Under the pieces are notes generated by a model, which had not been told where the DNA came from, made no database searches, and was given only the letters and a program-made list of their open reading frames with translations. Shown piece after piece: positions 54,758 through 63,493 of a DNA stretch of 64,000 nucleotides (position 1 is the stretch's first letter; every line of letters starts with the position of its first letter). The stretch is taken from positions 46,966 to 110,965 of the forward strand of contig OMZA01000005.1 in NCBI GenBank assembly GCA_900315425.1. The letters are read 5' to 3'. The DNA is from an uncultured Eubacteriales bacterium. Its GTDB lineage: Bacteria > Bacillota > Clostridia > Lachnospirales > Lachnospiraceae. The position numbers and the translations under genes are program-made.

Positions 54758-55930
54758 TCAATATTTTTCGGTGTTTTGGCCGTTTATTATTCGGCGTTTT
54801 AGCACAGCAATAATACAATTAACGATTACATATGTTAATAAAAATATACCGATGCAAAAACCAAGGACTCCCATTACCCCTCCATATTTATATGGATTAA
54901 AGCTTTTGTATCTCATAAAATATCTTAAAAAAACCATGTGAAACAGATATATTTCAAAGGTGCAACTATCTATTGATAATATAAATCTTTTGATAATGTG
55001 TTTTCCTTTTGTTACATTTCCCTCTACCAAATTTCCCTGTTGGTAGCCTAATTCTTTCTCCTTATCAAATACATTTTGAAACAAGCCAAACATTCCAACA
55101 GCCAGTAGTATCACCCCTAGTGAGGAATACCCTACTAAGTTAGCAGTTATTGCATTACCTTTGTATACGGTAAAATAATTCATAAAAAATATATATGCCA
55201 TTCCTGCTATTAATGCCAGACTTGACGTTACCGTATTCATTTTAATAATTCTTTTTGAAATCATGTATCCTAAGAAAATGAATGCGGGATATATGTCGAC
55301 TACTGGAATTTTAAAAGATTGTATTATGTTAAACTGCCCCAAGGCAGGAAGCACACTTATAAATATTACGAAGATAATTATCAGATATATTAACTCCAAC
55401 TCCGATGCCCTCTGCGCTACATACCTATAAAATGGCATCATAAGATATAATCCCACTAACATATATATGTACCAAAGATGTGCCCATCCCGTTCCCTGAA
55501 GGGCATCCATTGTACCCTTCTTTATAACTTGAAGAACTCGAAATCCTTTTTCGTAACCGGGTTCCTTATAAATAATTGCCATAATATTATCAAATGCACT
55601 AAATAATAGACCACATAGCAGCAAAGCTATAAGTACTCTTAAAATGTATTTTCTAATAACTGTGGAAATGGAAAGTTTTTCTTTGTCTAGCAGTAGTGCC
55701 CCTGTTATCATTACAAAACAGGGCACTGCCCACATATTAAACCTAACAAGGCTCATAACTAAATACTTGTCCAGGTTCTTCATATTCCCACCAAACATTT
55801 GCAATACCCCACTGCCACAGTGAATAACTACAATCGACAGACATGCAAACACTCTTAAGTAGGAATAATAATTTATTCGTTCCGTTTTTTTAGTAGAATA
55901 GTCCCTCGTTTCCAACACATCCTTCATCAT
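54758..55930 (-). CDS. Acyltransferase 3 family membrane protein
   Basis: A 390-residue protein with ten to eleven helices that O-acylates (usually O-acetylates) surface carbohydrates using acyl-CoA. The first helix carries NYYSYLRVFACLSIVVIHCGSG split around residue 25, with the R and H of the family's catalytic motif (R-x-x-A-x-x-x-V-x-x-H), and WAVPCFVMITGALLL follows. Its start overlaps the end of the Thr/Pro-repeat lipoprotein by 41 bases. The first ATG pair has no clear ribosome binding site; a TTG a few codons in, after AAGGA, is an alternative start. It is the last gene of the surface cluster. Confidence 0.85.
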   Translation of the reverse strand: MMKDVLETRDYSTKKTERINYYSYLRVFACLSIVVIHCGSGVLQMFGGNMKNLDKYLVMSLVRFNMWAVPCFVMITGALLLDKEKLSISTVIRKYILRVLIALLLCGLLFSAFDNIMAIIYKEPGYEKGFRVLQVIKKGTMDALQGTGWAHLWYIYMLVGLYLMMPFYRYVAQRASELELIYLIIIFVIFISVLPALGQFNIIQSFKIPVVDIYPAFIFLGYMISKRIIKMNTVTSSLALIAGMAYIFFMNYFTVYKGNAITANLVGYSSLGVILLAVGMFGLFQNVFDKEKELGYQQGNLVEGNVTKGKHIIKRFILSIDSCTFEIYLFHMVFLRYFMRYKSFNPYKYGGVMGVLGFCIGIFLLTYVIVNCIIAVLKRRIINGQNTEKY

Positions 55931-56285
55931 AATTTTGTACGGGTGCCTGAGTAGTAGGCGCTGGTGTTGTTGGTGTCGGCGTTGTGGTTGGTGCCGACGT
56001 TGTGGTTGGCGCCGGCGTTGTGGTTGGTGCCGGCGTTGTGGTTGGTGCCGGCGTTGTGGTTGGTGCCGGCGTTGTGGTTGATGCCTCTGTTGTAGTTGGC
56101 TCCTCTGTGGTTTGTTGCTGTGTTGTAGTTTTCTCTTTGGTAGTTTTCTTTTCAGTGGTCGTTTCCTGTGTAGTTATCTTAGTTGTCTCTTTGGATTTGG
56201 ATTTACTTGTTCCACATGCAGACACTCCTAATACCATAGCAGTTAATATTGTTACTAATCCTATCTTACATATTTCTTTTCTCAT
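55890..56285 (-). CDS. Short lipoprotein with Thr/Pro repeat tail
   Basis: About 131 residues from the ATG at 56285 (AAGGACAAATATA upstream; eight codons earlier lacks support). The lipoprotein signal ends GVSAC, then a Ser/Lys/Thr/Glu-rich stretch and six copies of an Ala/Pro/Thr hexapeptide (PTTTPA-type) encoded by 18-base DNA repeats. It ends with a short tail (NYDEGCVGNEGLFY). Such Thr/Pro linkers normally join a membrane anchor to a folded domain, but none is left here, and the stop lies inside the acyltransferase gene. It may be a spacer protein or the remnant of a larger surface protein. No family recognised. Confidence 0.6.
   Translation of the reverse strand: MRKEICKIGLVTILTAMVLGVSACGTSKSKSKETTKITTQETTTEKKTTKEKTTTQQQTTEEPTTTEASTTTPAPTTTPAPTTTPAPTTTPAPTTTSAPTTTPTPTTPAPTTQAPVQNYDEGCVGNEGLFY
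55978..56085 (-). repeat. Six tandem 18-base repeats (VNTR)
   Basis: Six units of GGCACCAACCACAACGCC (minus strand), three of them identical and the others with one or two changes, inside the lipoprotein gene. Unit length is a multiple of three, so copy changes would alter the length of the Thr/Pro linker without a frameshift. Confidence 0.9.
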
Positions 56286-56319
56286 TATATTTGTCCTTCT
56301 TTCAAACACTTTATATTAT

Positions 56320-58623
56320 TTAGTTATGCATTACGGAGTACATTGTATATCTCCAGGTTCCTGACTTTCCGTATTGGAACATAAAACCACTATATCCCGT
56401 TTCCTCTTGTAAATCTGGATCAAATACATAGTATGTTCCATTTATCAACACCTCCGCCCAGGAATGGGGAACCAAACCGCCTCTGGCTGATGGCACATAA
56501 CCCGTCATCTGCCTTGCGTTATATCCCAAGGCTCTTGCTAATGCGGTAAATGTTGCTGCCATTACATAGCAGTTTCCATAGTGATTCGTCAGACCATACC
56601 TTGCAAAATAACCTACTCCCAACTCTGGGTTTACATCGTATTTTTTGTAATTCATTACTGACCAGTTAAATGCTGTATCCAGTCTATTGCCTGTGCTATC
56701 TACTATTGCATAGGACATAGAATCAATATCGCTCCCTAACCCTGTTACTGGTCTTGTATATACAAGACATGCGTTACTTAAACTTCCAGGCGCTTTAGAA
56801 CCTTTTATTTTAAGCATCATCTGGATGTTATCAATATTACAATTATATCCAATGGTTCCTGCATTTCCGCCATTTTTTGTCCAGCCAAGCCATCCATATT
56901 TTTCTACGTGCGTTCTGTAGTACACGTCATAGACATTTTGTAAATTTCCACCTAGTTTGATTTGAATCGCCTGTATATTCTGACTTCCATTACCAGTTGT
57001 CATATTATTACCAGTAAAAGTTCCTTCCCATCCTGTGTTTTCAATGTATGAACGATAATAAATTCCACCAGTTGGTCCTACTCCGTTGGTTATGTATGCC
57101 TTGAATCCCTTAAGAAATCCATTGGTTATAGTTTGATATTTTACAGTGTCCATAAGAGCTCTATAATTGTATTTACAACCAGAATTAGATGGTGCCTCTG
57201 CTCCTTTAATTACCAGTTTTATTTGAACTGCCTGTATTGATTTTGAGAATCCCACAGTACCTGCTATTTGGGCGTTCTTTGCCCAAGAGAGCCAACCCAC
57301 ACCTTCTACATGAACCCTGTAATATATGTCAAAAGTTCTACTTAACTCTCCAGTAAGCTTTAATTTAATAGCTTGAATTCCAAGTCCTTCTCCCGTGGTT
57401 CCTGCAACATTACCACTGCTTTTGTAAGATAACCATCCCTTGTTAGCAACATGGGTACTGCAGAGAATATCTCCACTTGGACCATCTCCGGAAAGATATA
57501 TTTTCATCGCTTCCATTCGAAGATTCTGTCCAGTTGTCCCAGCAGATTTTCCGCTAGAAACTTTATTTAGCCATCCCTTCTTTTGAACGTATGCCATATA
57601 CTTTACTTTCTTTGTAAGCTGTGTATAACTTAACCCATCTGTGGTATCCGGTTTTCCAGTGCCCTTTATTCTAAGACTCATTTCTAGTCCCTCTGCTCTT
57701 CTAGAATAACCAGACGTACCTGACATCTGTCCATTTACAGCCCAATCAAGCCACCCCACACTTTGTACATGCAATCTGTAGTAAATGTCGTAAGCATTTT
57801 TTAGATCCCCTGTGAGCCTTACTTTAATAGCTTCCATTCTACGGGCCTTACCTACAGTTCCTGTCATTGCATTATTGGAACTGTAGGTGTCAAACCACCC
57901 TATCTTTTCCACGTGGGAACAATACTCTATTCCACCGTCTATGGAATTATTTTTAACCCTCGCTCTAAATGCTTCCAACCTTAGACTCTTTCCCTGAGTT
58001 CCGGCGTTTTCCATATCAGATACTTCTTTTTTCCATCCAGCTTTTTGTACATATGCAGAATAATAAAGTTTATCCTGATAAGAGCTGAATCCAATGTCTC
58101 CCAGGTTAGCAGGTTCTTCATCTGTGCTTTTTTGAATAATTATATTTATGGCATTTATTGAATATCCAAAACCAACACTTCCAGACACCTGATTGTTTTT
58201 TGCCCAGGCAAGCCATCCTACCTGTGATAAATATGATGTGTAATAAACGCTGTATTTATCTGCATCCGCACCTACCAACTTAACTTTATATGCCTGAATA
58301 TAATCATCTTCACTCACTAACACTTCTTGACTTGCATCATAATACTCACTCCAATTACCATCTGATGTGTTAACACAAATCTGTAGCGAAACTTCTTCAT
58401 CTCCAGTGACTTCAAAGCTTATTCCTATTAAATTAGAGTTATTATCCTCCGATTCTGAGACTGTTCCATTGGAAACAAAATCGTTCCATCCATAGTCCTT
58501 GTAATTGGTCTTATATTTTAATTCTGTATTATTTTCTTCAGCGAAAACCGGGCTTGAATTTGCAATTGTCAAAAAGATTAAACATAATACGACATTCAAA
58601 AAAACTATATTCTTTAATTTCAT
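56320..58623 (-). CDS. ChW-repeat protein with C-terminal transglutaminase-like domain
   Basis: A 767-residue secreted protein (signal peptide ending SSPVFAEE). From residue ~40 to ~640 it has about ten to twelve ChW repeats, each with a GW pair and AGTxGxxxRxEAIxIxLxG pattern (for example HVQSVGWLDWAVNGQMSGT), used by clostridia for cell-surface and adhesion proteins. The last ~120 residues are a transglutaminase-like fold with an intact Cys-His-Asp set: HYGNCYVMAATF, HSWAEVLI and YVFDPDLQE. It may act as a protease or cross-linker of surface material. It is 10 bases after the ChW-only gene and 34 before the lipoprotein gene. AAGGTGGAGTAG precedes the ATG. Confidence 0.88.
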   Translation of the reverse strand: MKLKNIVFLNVVLCLIFLTIANSSPVFAEENNTELKYKTNYKDYGWNDFVSNGTVSESEDNNSNLIGISFEVTGDEEVSLQICVNTSDGNWSEYYDASQEVLVSEDDYIQAYKVKLVGADADKYSVYYTSYLSQVGWLAWAKNNQVSGSVGFGYSINAINIIIQKSTDEEPANLGDIGFSSYQDKLYYSAYVQKAGWKKEVSDMENAGTQGKSLRLEAFRARVKNNSIDGGIEYCSHVEKIGWFDTYSSNNAMTGTVGKARRMEAIKVRLTGDLKNAYDIYYRLHVQSVGWLDWAVNGQMSGTSGYSRRAEGLEMSLRIKGTGKPDTTDGLSYTQLTKKVKYMAYVQKKGWLNKVSSGKSAGTTGQNLRMEAMKIYLSGDGPSGDILCSTHVANKGWLSYKSSGNVAGTTGEGLGIQAIKLKLTGELSRTFDIYYRVHVEGVGWLSWAKNAQIAGTVGFSKSIQAVQIKLVIKGAEAPSNSGCKYNYRALMDTVKYQTITNGFLKGFKAYITNGVGPTGGIYYRSYIENTGWEGTFTGNNMTTGNGSQNIQAIQIKLGGNLQNVYDVYYRTHVEKYGWLGWTKNGGNAGTIGYNCNIDNIQMMLKIKGSKAPGSLSNACLVYTRPVTGLGSDIDSMSYAIVDSTGNRLDTAFNWSVMNYKKYDVNPELGVGYFARYGLTNHYGNCYVMAATFTALARALGYNARQMTGYVPSARGGLVPHSWAEVLINGTYYVFDPDLQEETGYSGFMFQYGKSGTWRYTMYSVMHN

Positions 58624-58633
58624 CTACTCCACC

Positions 58634-59701
58634 TTATTTCTTTCTAAATGTATTTCTTGTTGAGCCTATAGTACTTGCCGGTGTGCCCTTGTATGCCAAC
58701 TGAATCTGGATTGCTTCTAGTCTATAGCCATATCCTTCCGTTCCTGACTGTGCTCCGTTTTTAGCCCATCCCATCCAGCCAAACTTCTGTGCCTGAACTC
58801 TGTAGTAAATATCGAATTTTTCTGCAAGGTCTCCTGTAAGATTTATCTGAATTGCTTCAAGCCTTAAAGCCTTTCCGACAGTTCCTGACAATGCATCGTT
58901 AGATACCCATGATTGCCATCCCTGCTTCTGCACGTGAGTTCTGTATGTAACTCCTCCGGAAATGCCTTTGCTGTCTGCAACTTTAATCCTAATAGCCTCA
59001 AGTCTCTTGACCTTTCCTACTGTTCCCGAAGTCGCACCATTTTTAACATAGTCCTGCCATCCATAAGTCTGGACCTGAACTTTATAATTAATTACAGGCA
59101 ATGTGTTTTTATCGTAGAAACCTGCTTTATCAGAAGCTGCAACCCCTCCAACTTCTGTTGGTACTGCTTCATCCTTATCAACTAATACAATCTGAATTCC
59201 TTCAAGTCTGTAGCCATATCCTGCGGTTCCTGCCTGCTCATCATTCTTAGCCCATCCAAGCCAGCCAAATTTCTCAGCCTGAACTCTGTAATACACATCA
59301 AAGTAATTAGTATAATCTCCTGTAAGCTTGATTTGTATAGCTTCAAGTCTAAGGGATCTCCCTACTGTTCCTGAAGTTTCTCCATCGCTTACATACTGCT
59401 GCCAACCCTGATTTTGCACATAGGTTATATAACTAATGCCCCCTTCAATATCCTGAGGACTTTCAACTTTAATCTGAATAGCCTCAAGTCTAAGGTCTTT
59501 ACCTACTGTTCCTGAAGTTTCCCCATCGCTTACAAATGACTGCCAACCTTGTGATTGAACCTGGGTTCTGTAAGTAATAGAAGCAGTAACTTCTCCTGCA
59601 TATACCTTTTGCACTTCACTTTTTATACCTACCGCACATCCAGCAAATGCGCTGAATATCATGCTAGTTGTAAGCAATATACTTATTAATTTTTTATACA
59701 T
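58634..59701 (-). CDS. ChW-repeat surface protein
   Basis: A 355-residue exported protein, with FAGC in the signal region as a possible lipobox. It consists of six ChW repeats, arranged as two copies of a three-repeat block: repeats 1 and 4, 2 and 5, 3 and 6 match each other (the GWQ, GWQ and FGWLGWAKN/FGWMGWAKN forms), so half the gene is an internal duplication of the other half. No other domain is visible. ChW proteins are thought to bind surface carbohydrate or mediate attachment. A promoter at 59744-59772 and a strong AAGGAGGAGC site drive it. Confidence 0.88.
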   Translation of the reverse strand: MYKKLISILLTTSMIFSAFAGCAVGIKSEVQKVYAGEVTASITYRTQVQSQGWQSFVSDGETSGTVGKDLRLEAIQIKVESPQDIEGGISYITYVQNQGWQQYVSDGETSGTVGRSLRLEAIQIKLTGDYTNYFDVYYRVQAEKFGWLGWAKNDEQAGTAGYGYRLEGIQIVLVDKDEAVPTEVGGVAASDKAGFYDKNTLPVINYKVQVQTYGWQDYVKNGATSGTVGKVKRLEAIRIKVADSKGISGGVTYRTHVQKQGWQSWVSNDALSGTVGKALRLEAIQINLTGDLAEKFDIYYRVQAQKFGWMGWAKNGAQSGTEGYGYRLEAIQIQLAYKGTPASTIGSTRNTFRKK

Positions 59702-59743
59702 TATTGCTCCTCCTTAATTTTAAGTACCCTTCCAGATGTTAAC

Positions 59744-59772
59744 ATTATAAATCTCTTACCCAAAGTTTACAA
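59744..59772 (-). promoter_or_regulatory. Promoter of the ChW gene cluster
   Basis: TTGTAA (59767-59772) and TATAAT (59744-59749) on the minus strand, 17 bases apart, directly after the terminator of the GH78 gene. The -35 half is part of the repeated module described below. Confidence 0.65.
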
Positions 59773-59800
59773 TCAAAAAGTCGCTATCCGAAGATAGCAT
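59758..59800. repeat. Repeated terminator-promoter module, copy 1
   Basis: About 40 bases (ACCCAAAGTTTACA, a T/A tract, and a CGCTATCCGAAGAT hairpin part) recur at 62820-62858 with a few changes. It lies just after the GH78 gene and contains its terminator and the -35 region of the ChW promoter. Confidence 0.75.
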
Positions 59801-59803
59801 CTT
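59778..59803 (-). terminator. UUCG-tetraloop terminator after the GH78 gene
   Basis: On the minus strand AAGATGCTATC - TTCG - GATAGCGACTT is followed by TTTGATTG. The inner stem GCTATC/GATAGC is capped by a stable UUCG tetraloop; two bases in the lower stem are unpaired. Confidence 0.7.
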
Positions 59804-59815
59804 TCTATTGTTTTA

Positions 59816-62755
59816 TCATTTTTCAAAAACATATGATCCACTGGTTAATTCTACATATGTAAATGTACCTGTTTCCTTCTGACTATAAGTATCACCATTA
59901 ATCATTATCTTGTCCAATAAATTTTTATGAGGCAATATCAATCTAACCTTCATATTTTCCGGTATTGTTATCGAACCACTTATATTGTTGCTACTATTTT
60001 CAAATGAAATGGTCAGTGCGCCCTGTACTGTAGGCACTGTTAACGACGCATTTTTTAAATCTCCCGGTTGCAATTTTACTTCCATAAAATTTTCACCTGC
60101 AGATAACGGCTTTATTCCAAATATTCCCTGTGCAATCATTATTCCTGACGATGTTCCCCAAGGATGTGAAAATGTACAATTCGTTTTTTGACTCTTGTCC
60201 CATACTTCCGGACTTATTCTTCCGTTATATGTATTATCATTACCATCGTATGTCATTATCTTATGGTACATGTTATAAAATGAATTATTTCCAGAATATT
60301 TTGTATCTTTTGCAATTAATAAATTGTATGCATAGCCGCCTTCTCCTGCATTATAAAGACCTTTTAATACGAAATACGTAAAATATATAGAACATGCATA
60401 GCCGTTTTTATTATCATTATATATGTTTTTAGCCATTTTCTTTGCCATAGACTCTGTGTTATATATTTCACAAGCCAATGCATAGGCCGTTGAATGCATT
60501 GACACATGATTACTATTGGCTTTTAAATCCTTATTTACACTGTCGTACATTCTACCAGTTGATGAATTATAACAATACTTTATAATATTTGTTTTCAACT
60601 TCAGACACTTGTTTGTGTATGTAACACAATCGCTTGTCTTTCCTAATACTCTCGATATATTAGCCATTGTCTTGTATGTATATGTCAATTCACAAAGATA
60701 AGGAACGTTATAATATCCTTCATCATCAAAGCCCATTGGCATTGATATTTCAGTTCTTGGCCAGTCCACTAATGAACCATTTGTTCCAAATTTATTAGAT
60801 TTAGATTTCACAAATCCTGTTTTACTATCTTCATACTGAATATCCTTTTTAATAATATCTTTAAACAATGAGTAATTATTTCTCAGCCATTCTACATCTC
60901 CAGACACCATGTACTCGTTGTAAACATTCCATATATTCATAAGCTTATAGTCTCCAGGCCATGATCCTGTTGAGTACTTATACATTGCGTCATTTATAGT
61001 AAATTCATTCGTATGTCTTTCATATGTATAATTACAAGTAAACATATGAGCCAATGCTACATTAAGAAAACTATCTGCTGTATATGGTGCCCTTTCTCTT
61101 TCTGTAGAATCCATCATTATATCAAATGCTGTTTGCTTATATGTAGTTTTACTGGCATCATAAAAATTATTTAGAAACTTATTTGATGATGTAAAACTAG
61201 ATTTAAAACATTCTTTGGTTTCATCAAATTCTTTCCTCATCTCTATAACTTCCACCTGAATATTATTCTTTATGTATTCTTCAGAAATGGTAGTAAGCTG
61301 ACCACAGTTAATCTGGATATATTTAAAATCTTTATAATTAATTGTGTCGAAATTATTCTCTCCCTTTTTCATAGACCATTTGGTAGAAAATTCAAAGCCA
61401 GCCCCTAATATATATTCTATTTCCTTATTGTCGTCATATTCATAACCCTGATAAATTGGAAGCACGACGTCGTCTGGCATATTTATTGATACCCTTAAAA
61501 TACCATACGTTTGTTCAGAAAATTCTACGATTACATTTCTGTCTTTTATATATATGTTTTTTGGCTCAACAATATTTCCTACAACATTTTCAGAAATGTA
61601 AGGCTCCAAATAAATATTCGATGGTGAATGAGATGACTCTCTTTCACATATAATTGCAGTTTGCCACCTTGAGTCTACAGAATAATCCACATCATAAAAG
61701 AACGATGGATACGTTACAGAATTTACATTTTCGTAGGACATAGAGAAATAATCATTTGTCATATAGCTGGAAGGAAATGTAAAACACTCTTCATCTCTGG
61801 CATAATTAAATGCATTCCCAACATCTCCATCCATTGCAATCCAATCATTGTTATTATTGGACGTAAGATACGTTATTTTACTTCCATCTGAGTAATATGC
61901 TGTTACATCAACAAAAAAACCCTTTCCCTTATCCCTACAATATCCGGTTAAACTCACAACATTATTATTCTCTGTTACCATATTCGTAATGTCATATGAA
62001 CTGTAATAACATACAAATTTCGTTCCAATCTTTTTCATTTCAGGACCAGCTATGCCAAGGATTTCACCGTTAAAATATAGATTACCTATTGGAGATCTGT
62101 CTTCTAATGTTCCCTTTCCTGCCACAGATATAACTACTCTCTCCAAATTAGCTTTGTTCACTGAAAAGTTATTACTTCTAATAAAGACATAATCACAATA
62201 AGATTCCGGATTATCACTACTTGGCTTTCCCCATATGGATTTCCACTCGTTATAAGACATATCCATTTGGGTAACAAACGAATCTACTTTTGAATATTCA
62301 CTTTCTACATCATTTGAGTCCACCGTCTTTACTTTCCAAAAATATATCCTTCCCTTTTCTAGTTGTAATCCATCAAGAAATACTCCTGAATTCTGCTTTG
62401 TTGGTACATATCCTGAATTGTATATCTCAGTAATCTCATCATTTCTCTCTTCATACACTAGCACCTTATATTTTTTCTGATAAGTTCCATTGGTACCATT
62501 ATATTTCCAAGAAAATGAAACCGAATTGTTTAACAACATGGCATTACAATTATCCTCAAGTCCATTTATCCTTAGATTAGTTGGAACCATTGAAGAATAA
62601 TTGTTGTCTTCTGCCTTTGTTTCAATATTTGCTTTGATTAAAAAAAGAATACAAAAAAGAAATGTCATAAAAATTATTGTATATACGAGAAGTACCTTAT
62701 TATCCATCCTCGATTTCTTCTTATTCTTCAATGATTCCATGGTATAGTTTCCCAT
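59816..62755 (-). CDS. GH78 alpha-L-rhamnosidase-like membrane-anchored protein
   Basis: About 979 residues from the ATG at 62755 (AGGAGG five bases upstream). An N-terminal signal-anchor helix (about residues 22-42) is followed by Fn3-like and jelly-roll domains, an (alpha/alpha)6 barrel from about residue 560, and a small C-terminal beta-domain. The catalytic region reads MMDSTERERAPYTADSFLN near residue 580, matching the GH78 D-x-x-x-R-E-R motif with the general-acid Glu/Asp positions, and NDAMYKYSTGSWPGDYK follows. It should cleave rhamnose from surface or plant polysaccharides. Being anchored rather than secreted suggests action at the cell surface. It ends in a UUCG terminator. Confidence 0.85.
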   Translation of the reverse strand: MGNYTMESLKNKKKSRMDNKVLLVYTIIFMTFLFCILFLIKANIETKAEDNNYSSMVPTNLRINGLEDNCNAMLLNNSVSFSWKYNGTNGTYQKKYKVLVYEERNDEITEIYNSGYVPTKQNSGVFLDGLQLEKGRIYFWKVKTVDSNDVESEYSKVDSFVTQMDMSYNEWKSIWGKPSSDNPESYCDYVFIRSNNFSVNKANLERVVISVAGKGTLEDRSPIGNLYFNGEILGIAGPEMKKIGTKFVCYYSSYDITNMVTENNNVVSLTGYCRDKGKGFFVDVTAYYSDGSKITYLTSNNNNDWIAMDGDVGNAFNYARDEECFTFPSSYMTNDYFSMSYENVNSVTYPSFFYDVDYSVDSRWQTAIICERESSHSPSNIYLEPYISENVVGNIVEPKNIYIKDRNVIVEFSEQTYGILRVSINMPDDVVLPIYQGYEYDDNKEIEYILGAGFEFSTKWSMKKGENNFDTINYKDFKYIQINCGQLTTISEEYIKNNIQVEVIEMRKEFDETKECFKSSFTSSNKFLNNFYDASKTTYKQTAFDIMMDSTERERAPYTADSFLNVALAHMFTCNYTYERHTNEFTINDAMYKYSTGSWPGDYKLMNIWNVYNEYMVSGDVEWLRNNYSLFKDIIKKDIQYEDSKTGFVKSKSNKFGTNGSLVDWPRTEISMPMGFDDEGYYNVPYLCELTYTYKTMANISRVLGKTSDCVTYTNKCLKLKTNIIKYCYNSSTGRMYDSVNKDLKANSNHVSMHSTAYALACEIYNTESMAKKMAKNIYNDNKNGYACSIYFTYFVLKGLYNAGEGGYAYNLLIAKDTKYSGNNSFYNMYHKIMTYDGNDNTYNGRISPEVWDKSQKTNCTFSHPWGTSSGIMIAQGIFGIKPLSAGENFMEVKLQPGDLKNASLTVPTVQGALTISFENSSNNISGSITIPENMKVRLILPHKNLLDKIMINGDTYSQKETGTFTYVELTSGSYVFEK

Positions 62756-62819
62756 CACAACCTCCTATTAGTTATTTACACTAACTAACATTATATCTAG
62801 TTGAGATTTTGACATTTCC

Positions 62820-62858
62820 ACCCAAAGTTTACAGTCAAAAAAAGACGCTATCCGAAGA
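62820..62858. repeat. Repeated terminator-promoter module, copy 2, cut by the IS
   Basis: The second copy of the ~40-base module, upstream of the GH78 gene. It runs as far as GACGCTATCCGAAGA and then stops at the IS end; by comparison with copy 1 the right arm of the hairpin should continue on the far side of the IS. It was probably the terminator of a gene beyond the right edge of the window. Confidence 0.7.
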
Positions 62859-62914
62859 TGTACTGACCCCCAAAAGTTAGACCTAAAAATCTAACGATTG
62901 GAGGTCAGTATTTT

Positions 62915-63493
62915 ATGTCCAAATATACTTTTGAATTTAAGAAAAAGGTTGTGATGGCTTATCTAAATGGAGAAGGTGGGAAAATTTATTTAGCCCAGAA
63001 ATACGGTGTTTCTGCCCCAAGCAATATAAAAAAATGGGTCGATAATTACAAATCACAAGGTGACGAAGGTTTGATGCGATCTAGAAAACAAGAAAAATAC
63101 TCTTTTGAATATAAGCTTCGTGTTGTAGAATTATATCTAACAACTGAGGTTTCATATCAAGAATTAGCTATTCGAGAAGGAATTCATAATCCTGCACAGA
63201 TTTGTAAATGGGTGAATGATTTTCAGATTGCTGGTCCAGATGCTTTGAGACCCAGGAAAAGAGGTCGGAAGAACATGTTTGATAAGCAAAGCAATAAACA
63301 TAAATCTCAGCCTATTGATACAACTCCTATAGACACTAGTGCTGAGCATGTGAAACATCTTGAAGATGAATTGTTAAAGCTACGTATAGAGAATGCCTAT
63401 TTAAAAGAACTGAGGAGGCTGCGTTTAGAGGAGGAAGCTCTTCTGAAAAAACAGCGAGAATCATCCACAGCCTCCGAGGAGAGTTCAAACTAA
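62915..63493 (+). CDS. IS3-family transposase OrfA
   Basis: A 192-residue protein with two successive helix-turn-helix units (about residues 1-50, EFKKKVVMAYLNGEGG, and 60-115, EYKLRVVELYLTTEVSYQEL) and a C-terminal coiled/leucine-rich helix (HLEDELLKLRIENAYLKELR). It binds the IS ends and, after a -1 frameshift near the A6 run at 63446-63451, is fused to OrfB to make the active transposase. GGAGG lies ten bases upstream of the ATG. Confidence 0.93.
   Translation: MSKYTFEFKKKVVMAYLNGEGGKIYLAQKYGVSAPSNIKKWVDNYKSQGDEGLMRSRKQEKYSFEYKLRVVELYLTTEVSYQELAIREGIHNPAQICKWVNDFQIAGPDALRPRKRGRKNMFDKQSNKHKSQPIDTTPIDTSAEHVKHLEDELLKLRIENAYLKELRRLRLEEEALLKKQRESSTASEESSN

Noticed and set aside
55984-56364. 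Plus-strand frame encoding a Val/Gly/Ala repeat protein
   Set aside because: It is the antisense reading of the 18-base repeats in the lipoprotein gene and has no ribosome binding site or family.
58650-59620. Regularly spaced DNA repeats that could suggest a CRISPR array
   Set aside because: They are in-frame coding repeats of the ChW protein with no uniform spacers.
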